A program made the position numbers and the translations under genes. Below are positions 1-5,226 of a stretch of DNA of 5,226 nucleotides, in pieces. Within the stretch, counting starts at the first letter, position 1; every line of letters begins with the position of its first letter. The notes under the pieces were generated by a model. It was not told where the DNA came from. It searched no databases and was given only the letters and a program-made list of their open reading frames with translations. The stretch is from Rudanella sp. (lineage in GTDB: Bacteria > Bacteroidota > Bacteroidia > Cytophagales > Spirosomataceae): positions 1 to 5,226 of the forward strand of contig JAJAYX010000594.1 in assembly GCA_026785985.1 (NCBI GenBank), in the 5' to 3' direction.

Positions 1-520
1 CTTTGTGGATGCGCCGGATGATGTCAAAATCTTCCATAATGACATATTGTTCACTAAATCCGCCAATCTGATCAAAAAGTGAGCGGGTGATAAACAGCGT
101 TTGGTCGCCCCCCCGCGAATAAAGCCCCTCGAACCGGGTGCCGTAGCTGTTGAAGCGAAGCAGTAAATTATCTGAATCGAATCGGAACCGATAACAGCCC
201 GACTCATAGCCATCGCGGATGGCCCAGGCAATATCACTGACATAGTCGAGGTTGATGGTCACGTCGGCGTGAACGAAATAAAGCACATCGCCTTTGGCCA
301 GCCGGGCCGCATGGTTCATTTGTGCCGCCCGGCCTGGTCGGGGGGCCTGCACCACTCGTGCCCCTGCCCATTTGGCCTCGTCGATGGTGGCATCGGTGCT
401 GCCGCCATCCACCACGATCACTTCACCGACGCGCCCGTGGCCATGACGCAGTAAATCAGCAACCAACCGGCCAATAGTCGGGGCTTCGTTGCGGGCTGGT
501 ATGATAACGGAGATGGTCAA
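1..520 (-). CDS. GT2-family glycosyltransferase, TIGR04283-like (3' end cut off by window)
   Basis: This gene reads leftward from a TTG at 520-518 and runs off the window after 173 codons; relatives are about 230 residues, so roughly three quarters is present. The predicted protein is a cytoplasmic GT-A fold sugar transferase. It opens with TISVIIPARNEAPTIG (residues 2-17), the family-2 nucleotide-binding strand. Next come VIVVDGGSTDAT (34-45), PGRAAQMNHAA (62-72) and FVHADVTIN (82-90), where the HAD stands in for the usual DXD metal site. RGGDQTLFITRSLFDQIGGF (136-155) and MEDFDIIRR (162-170) complete the pattern. GRAxQMN, HAD, GDQ and MED together match the group once called rSAM/selenodomain-associated transferase 2, now named for arsenosugar biosynthesis. 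That name is from recall of the family; donor and acceptor are unknown here. No in-frame ATG lies nearby and SVIIP must be near the N-terminus, so TTG is the best start. It overlaps the preceding stop by 4 nt with no clear ribosome-binding site, suggesting translational coupling. A seven-G run near 109-115 (plus strand C) is intact. Confidence 0.88.
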   Translation of the reverse strand, partial: MTISVIIPARNEAPTIGRLVADLLRHGHGRVGEVIVVDGGSTDATIDEAKWAGARVVQAPRPGRAAQMNHAARLAKGDVLYFVHADVTINLDYVSDIAWAIRDGYESGCYRFRFDSDNLLLRFNSYGTRFEGLYSRGGDQTLFITRSLFDQIGGFSEQYVIMEDFDIIRRIHK

Positions 521-1656
521 AACGCTTCGCCAATGGTTAAATAGAATCCGCTGGAGCCGGTGCCGGTTTGGGGCAGTCCCCGGCCATAGTCGGCGCGGAT
601 GTTGAGTTTGTCGTTGTTGATTCGGATGCGCAAACCGGCTCCATAGGCTCCTTTGGGCTGGTTGAACCGCAGAAACTCATTTCGGTAAGCAGCCCCTTTG
701 ATACTTGTTCCCAGGACTCCGACCGACCCGAAGGCCACCACGCCCAACCGCCACCAGACCTGTTGCCGGATTTCGGCCTGAAACAAAGCCAGATTATCGT
801 CGCGGTAGCGGCCTTCGTAAAAGCCCCGCCCGCGTTTGTTGCCGCCAAAAAACGACAGCGCACTGAACGGGGAAACACCAGTTGTCAGGCTCAGGACATA
901 GTTCAGGGCCAGGGTTGTGCGGTTGGTGAGTGAATGATAGGTGGCCACGTCGGCCACATGCCGCCCAAAGTTGCTGGTGCTGCCAATGCCGCGTGTATGG
1001 GCCTTAAAACTCAGGTCGGCCAGCACCCCGTGCGATGGGAAAAGGACATTATCGCGAGTATCAAAAAGCAGGCCCGGTCCAATGCCCGAAATCCGGTTGC
1101 CCAAACCTCCCGGCACAGTACCAGATGCCAGCAAACCTTCCGGTTGAACACTTGTAATGTCGTAATTCTCAAACTGGTAGCGAAGACCTGCATACAATCC
1201 CTGACCACTGGCATTTCCCGTTATGCGCCGGTACAGATTTAGGCGAATACGTGGGTAATTGACTCCGTACGTTTCTTGCGGGGTTTCGCGGTCGCGCAGG
1301 CCGAAAAGGAAATAATTGTAGTTGTAGTAGCCGACTTCGCCATTCGCAAAGTAACGGTTCTGGTTGTAGAAGATCTGAAATGGCACGTAGAACAGCAATT
1401 GTTTATTCTGGGTATAAGCCGCGCCAACTGTCACCTGCGAGGGCCGGACGGTGTGGGCCGTGTCGCGACGAAACCGGAATGTGGCCGCTGCTGCCACCCC
1501 AAATGCAAACCGGGTTTCAGGGGTGTAATAGATCAGGGGTAACGGGAAGAGGGAGAAGGGTTTGAGGGTGGTTGTGGTGGTGTCTGCATCAACGTCACCT
1601 CTGACGTGCGTGATCAATCCCATCACCAAAAATACTATCAGTAAGCGTGTTGTCAT
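517..1656 (-). CDS. Omp85/BamA-like outer-membrane beta-barrel protein without POTRA domains
   Basis: A 379-residue predicted outer-membrane barrel of the bacterial surface antigen (Omp85 C-terminal) type. Residues 1-20 (MTTRLLIVFLVMGLITHVRG) form a signal peptide, followed by a short Thr-rich linker with TTTTT at 26-30. The rest alternates aromatic and polar residues as barrel strands do. GIGPGLLFDTRDNVLFPSHG (191-210) is the recognisable Omp85 strand motif, and GGNKRGRGFYEGRYRD (271-286) carries the RGF element of the barrel loop that folds into the pore. The chain ends in GFYLTIGEAF, with the terminal Phe expected of a Bam substrate. Full BamA or TamA proteins carry N-terminal POTRA repeats; there is no room for any here, so a role as the essential assembly factor is unlikely. 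A longer reading from 1752 exists, but it would start inside the upstream terminator hairpin and bury the signal peptide, so ATG 1656-1654 is chosen. The stop overlaps the downstream glycosyltransferase. The function is unknown: possibly a small-substrate or lipid channel. Confidence 0.85.
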   Translation of the reverse strand: MTTRLLIVFLVMGLITHVRGDVDADTTTTTLKPFSLFPLPLIYYTPETRFAFGVAAAATFRFRRDTAHTVRPSQVTVGAAYTQNKQLLFYVPFQIFYNQNRYFANGEVGYYNYNYFLFGLRDRETPQETYGVNYPRIRLNLYRRITGNASGQGLYAGLRYQFENYDITSVQPEGLLASGTVPGGLGNRISGIGPGLLFDTRDNVLFPSHGVLADLSFKAHTRGIGSTSNFGRHVADVATYHSLTNRTTLALNYVLSLTTGVSPFSALSFFGGNKRGRGFYEGRYRDDNLALFQAEIRQQVWWRLGVVAFGSVGVLGTSIKGAAYRNEFLRFNQPKGAYGAGLRIRINNDKLNIRADYGRGLPQTGTGSSGFYLTIGEAF

Positions 1657-1678
1657 GCAGAAATTATGAACGTATACC

Positions 1679-1686
1679 CAAACATA
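1679..1686 (-). promoter_or_regulatory. Candidate Bacteroidota -7 promoter box (TATGTTTG)
   Basis: On the minus strand the octamer TATGTTTG fits the Bacteroidota TAnnTTTG consensus exactly. It lies 22 nt upstream of the ATG of the barrel gene and downstream of the terminator that closes the previous unit, which is where a promoter is needed. A start site a few bases downstream would give a leader of roughly 15 nt. The -33 element is weak: I see no TTTG at the usual spacing, only a TTTT run about 24 nt upstream. The call rests on the -7 match and position, not on a full two-part promoter. Confidence 0.55.
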
Positions 1687-1740
1687 CAGTTGTGGAATGG
1701 ATTTAGTTTGAAAAGGTGAGTTGCTGGCGCAAGTGGTTAC

Positions 1741-1777
1741 AGAAAAGGCCACTCTGACAATCAGAGCGGCCTCTTTT
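1741..1777 (-). terminator. Rho-independent terminator after the SusC/SusD/DUF4397 unit
   Basis: Twelve nt past the DUF4397 stop, the minus strand can fold AGGCCGCTCTGA against TCAGAGTGGCC with a 3-nt TTG loop. The stem is about 12 bp with one G-U pair, extended outward by A/T-rich flanks, and the 3' side runs into CCTTTTCT. The A-rich 5' flank and U-rich 3' flank also make it usable in the opposite direction, although no plus-strand gene points at it. It separates the uptake operon from the barrel-glycosyltransferase unit. Confidence 0.85.
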
Positions 1778-1788
1778 ATACCTGAAAA

Positions 1789-2556
1789 CTACCGATTTAC
1801 ATAGACATTAATCCCCGGTGCCGCTGTCCCAGTACGACCCGTTACCCCCCGCAGAAACACGGTTGCCGCCCGGCCCGATGCCGAACTGGTGAACTGGATT
1901 GACCCAACATTGGTCGTACTGCCGGGTGCTCGAAAGGCAAACGTTGGCCCCGCAATCGCGTCAACAGCTATATAGGGCGAGATACCTTTGTAGGCCAGAT
2001 TTGTGGCCAACGTGAGGTTGGGGGTGGGCGTTGTCAGGGCAACATCATAGGTTGACCCGGCAATCAGGTTAATAAACCGGACATAGAACTTGCCGGGATC
2101 AGATGCCCCCTCAAAGTTGTCGTTTATCAGCAACACCTCCGGTTGTGCGCCCGCCCCGGCCACAAACAACGAATAATATTTGTTGTCTTCAAACGTCAGG
2201 TTCTGGGTGTTGATCGCTGTCGCGCTGGTAGCCGTTGAGGTAGCCGGGGCCGAAATGGCGATGGCCTGCTGACCCGGCGTTACAATGGCATAATTGGAAC
2301 CCGTGTTGGGGAAAGTTGCATTAAAGGGCAAACCCACTGGCGTTCCCGGCGAGGTAGTGGTGGCTCCCACCGGCGTGAATCCGCTGAACTTTTTGCCACC
2401 AATGGCCAACTCGATACCCGGAAAATCAGGGGCCGCGTTGATTAACTTGAGCCTTGCTCCGGTCGTAACGGGGTCAATAGGCAGTTGCAGACTGTTTTTC
2501 TCGCACGACACCAGCAAGGCTGCCGCTGAGAGTGCATAAAGAATGTTTTTGAGCAT
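1789..2556 (-). CDS. DUF4397 domain-containing lipoprotein
   Basis: A 255-residue predicted lipoprotein. Residues 1-18 (MLKNILYALSAAALLVSC) are a type II signal peptide with a lipobox ending at Cys18. The body is rich in Ala, Thr, Gly and Pro, and appears to contain two related beta-rich units. The first begins RLKLINAAPDFPGIELAIGG (35-54) and the second YVRFINLIAGSTYDVAL (158-174). The 'R-hydrophobic-IN' opening is characteristic of DUF4397 (PF14344), and YYSLFVAG (127-134) plus EVLLINDNF (140-148) fit the same domain. An upstream ATG at 2577 would add seven residues before the signal and overlap the susD-like end, so ATG 2556-2554 is preferred. The gene starts 2 nt after the restored susD-like stop and ends just before the terminator, making it the last gene of that operon. 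The family has no established biochemical activity. By context it is probably an envelope accessory to the SusC/SusD pair, perhaps surface exposed. Confidence 0.87.
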   Translation of the reverse strand: MLKNILYALSAAALLVSCEKNSLQLPIDPVTTGARLKLINAAPDFPGIELAIGGKKFSGFTPVGATTTSPGTPVGLPFNATFPNTGSNYAIVTPGQQAIAISAPATSTATSATAINTQNLTFEDNKYYSLFVAGAGAQPEVLLINDNFEGASDPGKFYVRFINLIAGSTYDVALTTPTPNLTLATNLAYKGISPYIAVDAIAGPTFAFRAPGSTTNVGSIQFTSSASGRAATVFLRGVTGRTGTAAPGINVYVNR

Positions 2557-2558
2557 GA

Positions 2559-4099
2559 TTACGGTTGTGTAAACCACACGGGTTTAGTGTGGAAATCAAG
2601 TTCTAAGCCGCCCAACGGCCGCAGGGCCTCCTGGTTCCAGACGTACTCGGAGTTATAGCGCGGGCGCACCCGCTGGCCAGTTTTCCGTTGTTGTTCAGGA
2701 AGAGCGTTTGCGGAAACGTAATACTCGGAAACACGTCCGTACTGTAGTTGTACCGGCGCATATCGGCCCACTGCTCCAGGAAACCCCAGCCCCACTGGGC
2801 AATGTATTTCTGGAGCATAATCTGGCTCAGGGTCAGGTTGGCTGCCACCGTTGGCACAATAAGCGGACTGGCTAAATAGGTAGCCCGGTCTGCGGCTGGC
2901 ACATTCACATACGGAGCGGCAAGGTGCGCTTCGATGCCTTTGCGGTAGGCCGCCAGAGCCGTCGCATTATCGCCTTTGATAAAGGCTGCTTCGGCTTTGA
3001 TGAATTGCAACTGGGCATAGGTCATCAGCGGGAATGGGCCTTTGTCGGTGAAAATATACCGGCCCGTGGTGCCGGCCGCCGGCAGTAATCCCAACTGTGT
3101 ACCCCACGGATTCACCACACGGGTTGTGAGTGGAATACTGGCCGCTGTTGACTGACCGATGCCGGGAGAAATGCCCCGGAAGGTTCCATCGCCACTCACC
3201 GAGAGCATAATGGGCAACCGGGGGTCTCTCACGCCCCCAAACACCGTTCCGTCGAGCAGGCGGAGTGCAAACGCCGACTGACCATATGCCTGCAAATTTT
3301 GGCGTAATGGCCCGAAAAATGATCCGTCTGCCGTGCTTAGTCCATTAAAGGTCAACTGGGCATCATCGGCATTGCTGGCGAAGGCACTGTCCACGTAGGC
3401 AATTACCTGATCGGGCTTGTACGATGCCTTTTTCGAGAGGTGATGGGCGTTGATGGCCAGCAAACCGTAGGTAAACTTTTTCCATTTAAGCCGGTCGCCG
3501 TTATAAATTTTATCTCCGCGAGCGAGTGAGGCCGTTGACACGCGCCCGTCGGCCCTGCTCAGGTTTTTAACCGCTTCCTGACACAGCCGCACCACTTCGG
3601 CGTAGGCAAATTCCTGCGTGTCGTAGTTAAACGTATTCTTGGTGTGGTCCTGGTCGTAGGCTTCCTTAATAATGATCTCCCCGTGTAAATCGGTGAGCAT
3701 TTGCCAGCCCCAGGCCTGCATCACCTTCCCCACGCCGAGGTAATCCCAGCGTTCGTTGGTTTGGGCGTTATCCATCAGGTTGATGAGGTTGCGCCCACCA
3801 CGCCAATACACGTTCCGCCAGAGTTCGCCCCCAGCATCGCTATTAACAGCGTATCCGTGCAAATCCCAAACAACACCGCCTGCCGCATTATTCCAGTTCT
3901 GCACATAAGACCCCAAATAGCGGGCATCAATCTGAATACCCAGCACATACTGATTCTGGATGGGAGCCAGCAGCACGGCGGCCTCCACCTGATCGGGATT
4001 ATTGGGGTTTTTGTTAATATCCAGGTATTTGTCGCAACTGCTCAAACTCAGCGCAAGGCCGGTCAGCAGCAGGGCAGCAACGTTTTTTATCTTTTTCAT
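2559..4099 (-). CDS. SusD/RagB-family nutrient-binding lipoprotein, reading frame broken near its 3' end
   Basis: The partner of the SusC-like transporter: a surface lipoprotein that captures substrate and lids the transporter. Residues 1-22 are a lipoprotein signal (LSLSSC, Cys22), followed by DKYLDINKNPNNP (23-35), a hallmark of the SusD-like_2 group. The alpha-helical scaffold shows as GKVMQAWGWQMLTDLHGEII (124-143), KFTYGLLAINAHHLS (208-222), RDPRLPIML (291-299) and TYAQLQFIKAEAAFIKGD (360-377). The open frame runs to a TAG at 2605-2603 (498 residues), but its last 23 or so residues after NNNGKLA (469-475) are unlike the family. The neighbouring frame supplies RVRPRYNSEYVWN, then GGLELDFHTKPVWFTQP, and a TAA at 2561-2559. 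That tail is family-like and stops 2 nt before the next gene. One missing base around 2675-2684 accounts for this; the restored protein would be about 513 residues. The start is ATG 4099-4097, 17 nt after the SusC-like stop. Whether the gene is functional depends on the cause of the shift. Confidence 0.9.
2660..2684 (-). other. Frame-change site of the susD-like gene: A-AAA run, 7-nt spacer and GC-rich hairpin
   Basis: On the minus strand the coding sequence reads GGA AAA CTG GCC and is followed by GCGGGTGCGCCCGC, which folds as a 5-bp all-GC stem with a TGCG loop (2660-2673). The family-like C-terminus is in the -1 frame from about this point. A Lys codon AAA (2683-2681) is preceded by another A (2684), so a tRNA could re-pair after a -1 slip, giving NNNGK-TGQRVRPRYN. 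The alternative is one base lost in the gene or the assembly, giving NNNGKLxQRVRPRYN. The frame break is clear; its cause is not. Confidence 0.6.
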
Positions 4100-4116
4100 G
4101 TCGAAGTGTTTTGGAT

Positions 4117-5226
4117 TTAGAATCCAAGTGTGAGGCCAACGTTGAATACTTTCGGCAGGGGCAGGTTACCGTAGTCGATTCCCTGACCGCCCGAACCGCC
4201 CGTTGCGGTGTTGTTTCCATTCACGCCGGGATCACCGCCCGTGTAGTTCGTGAGTAGCAACAAGTCCGTACCTGTCAGGAATACGTTAGCCGTTTTGAAC
4301 AGTTTGGCCCGGCTCAACAGTGCCGGTGAGAACGAGTAACGCAGCGTCAGTTCTTTCAGGCGCAGCCAGTTCACATCGCGCTCAATGAAGTTCTCGTCCG
4401 ACAGAGCCGAATAGTAGGCGTTGTTGTAATAGGGCGTAACCTGAATGGTGTTTTTAGTTGGGCTATCGGTGTTCTCCAGACCATCTTTCAACACACCCCG
4501 AAAGGTGTATGGCGTTTCGCGGTCGAGTGTTTTCATGCTCAATCCCCGGCTATACATATACGATTCGGTCGCGTTATACACGTCGCCCCCTTTGCGGGCA
4601 TCCAACACGAAACTCAGGCCGAGGTTTTTGTACTTGAACGAGTTTACAAAACCAATTACAAAATCAGGATTCCGGTCGCCAACGATGTTCCAAACCGTTT
4701 CTGTCAGGGGCAGACCCGACAGCGGACTAATCAGAATTTCGCCTTTTGTATTACGCAGGTAGCTGTTGCCGGTAAACGTTGTCAATGGACTGTTCAAGCG
4801 AACGCCATTCCGAACGTTGCCGAAAATCCAGGTATCCGAGCTGTAAAATTCGGGCAAGTTGGCGGGTAATTCGGTCAGGCGGCTGCTGGTTTTGGTGATG
4901 TTAAAATCGGTTGTCCACGTAAAGTTGCTGGTTCTGATTGGTTCAGCATTTACCGAGAATTCAAGACCCTGATTCCATAGTTTACCGCCGTTAATCACTT
5001 TCAGGATAAAACCGGTGGCGTAGCTAATGCGCAAATCGCGGATGATCTGGCTCGCACTTTCGGTGCGGTAATAGGCCAAATCGAAGCCAAGCCGACCCTT
5101 GAAAAACTTCATCTCCGTTCCAATTTCGTAGGAGTTCACTTTCTCCGGCACCAAAAACGGGTTGGGAGCCGTGAATCCATAACTGAAACCTCCACCCGTA
5201 GTAGCCTGACTTTCATAGGCTTGCGA
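4117..5226 (-). CDS. SusC/RagA-family TonB-dependent outer-membrane transporter, C-terminal part
   Basis: The frame is open from the window edge (5226) to a TAA at 4119-4117, giving 369 residues. SusC-like proteins are about 1000 residues, so the signal peptide, carboxypeptidase-like domain, plug and first barrel strands lie outside. What remains is the last third of the 22-stranded barrel. NPFLVPEKVNSYEIGTEMKF (22-41) is the standard late-barrel motif. WNIVGDRNPDFVIGFVNSF (179-197) and LDARKGGDVYN (208-218) follow, then FIERDVNWLRLKELTLRYSF (280-299). The chain closes with GIDYGNLPLPKVFNVGLTLGF-type strands ending in Phe. The protein moves large nutrients such as glycans or peptides into the periplasm using TonB energy, paired with the SusD-like lipoprotein encoded 17 nt downstream. 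No substrate can be assigned, because specificity lies in loops and in degradative neighbours not seen here. The promoter must be upstream of the window. Internal TTG and ATG codons are not starts. Confidence 0.95.
   Translation of the reverse strand, partial: SQAYESQATTGGGFSYGFTAPNPFLVPEKVNSYEIGTEMKFFKGRLGFDLAYYRTESASQIIRDLRISYATGFILKVINGGKLWNQGLEFSVNAEPIRTSNFTWTTDFNITKTSSRLTELPANLPEFYSSDTWIFGNVRNGVRLNSPLTTFTGNSYLRNTKGEILISPLSGLPLTETVWNIVGDRNPDFVIGFVNSFKYKNLGLSFVLDARKGGDVYNATESYMYSRGLSMKTLDRETPYTFRGVLKDGLENTDSPTKNTIQVTPYYNNAYYSALSDENFIERDVNWLRLKELTLRYSFSPALLSRAKLFKTANVFLTGTDLLLLTNYTGGDPGVNGNNTATGGSGGQGIDYGNLPLPKVFNVGLTLGF

Noticed and set aside
109..115. Seven-C run (seven G on the coding strand) in the glycosyltransferase as a phase-variation tract
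   Set aside because: The frame is intact on both sides, with family motifs (RGGDQ) spanning the run. A run of seven alone is short for a phase-variable switch.
568..1242. Consecutive plus-strand open frames (568-933 and 934-1242) antisense to the barrel gene
   Set aside because: Both are fully covered by a well-supported minus-strand gene. Their translations are low in recognisable structure, rich in Pro, Gln and Ala, with no domain or signal motif. GC-rich coding DNA commonly leaves such antisense openings.
1657..1752. A 32-residue N-terminal extension of the barrel protein starting at 1752
   Set aside because: The start would lie inside the terminator hairpin and upstream of the promoter box. 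The extension would also bury a good signal peptide that begins at Met 1656.
2557..2577. A longer DUF4397 start at 2577
   Set aside because: It adds MVYTTVI ahead of a complete lipoprotein signal that begins with the usual short basic stretch (MLKN), and it overlaps the restored end of the susD-like gene.
2559..2795. A separate small gene of 78 codons at the susD-like 3' end
   Set aside because: Only its C-terminal half, from RVRPRYN onward, is protein-like, and it continues the SusD family match. It is the displaced end of the susD-like gene, not an independent gene.
3701..4120. Plus-strand 139-codon open frame antisense to the start of the susD-like gene
   Set aside because: It mirrors the conserved N-terminal half of the SusD-like protein. 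It has no motif of its own, and its His/Ile/Val-rich content is what the complement of that coding sequence gives.
1..5226. Mobile element, CRISPR array, tRNA/rRNA or defence system
   Set aside because: I saw no transposase or integrase motifs, no regularly spaced direct repeats and no cloverleaf or rRNA-like stretch. All the sequence is accounted for by five envelope-related genes and one short intergenic gap.

Overview
The window looks like a chromosomal fragment of a Bacteroidota bacterium, most likely a Cytophagales member of the Spirosoma/Fibrella/Rudanella kind. The evidence is a SusC/SusD outer-membrane pair, Bacteroidota-type lipoprotein signals, a TAnnTTTG-type promoter box, no clear Shine-Dalgarno sites, and a moderately GC-rich composition. 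The genus is inference. All five genes lie on the minus strand and fill almost the whole window, so reading order runs from high to low coordinates. The plus strand shows no convincing gene.

Unit 1 (5226 to 1789) is a nutrient-uptake operon. It starts with the C-terminal 369 residues of a SusC-like TonB-dependent transporter, whose 5' end lies outside the window. A SusD/RagB-family substrate-binding lipoprotein follows 17 nt later, and then a small DUF4397 lipoprotein. The susD-like gene is interrupted by a net one-base reading-frame change near 2675-2684. The family-typical C-terminus continues in the -1 frame and stops at 2559, only 2 nt before the DUF4397 start. The shift is therefore recent, an assembly error, or (less likely) programmed. 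A strong intrinsic terminator (1741-1777) closes the unit. No glycoside hydrolase, protease or regulator is visible, so the substrate cannot be named.

Unit 2 (from about 1686 downward) begins in the 132-nt gap after that terminator, with a TAnnTTTG box just upstream of the next gene. It encodes a POTRA-less Omp85/BamA-like outer-membrane beta-barrel. Its stop codon overlaps by 4 nt a TTG-started glycosyltransferase of the GT2 superfamily, which resembles the TIGR04283 group. That gene runs off the window at position 1. The overlap suggests translational coupling of the barrel and the glycosyltransferase.

Taken together this is a fairly ordinary Bacteroidota envelope region. The points most worth a second look are the frame change in the susD-like gene, which sits at an A-AAA run followed by a GC-rich hairpin, and the coupled barrel-glycosyltransferase pair. 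I see no mobile element, CRISPR array, tRNA or rRNA.
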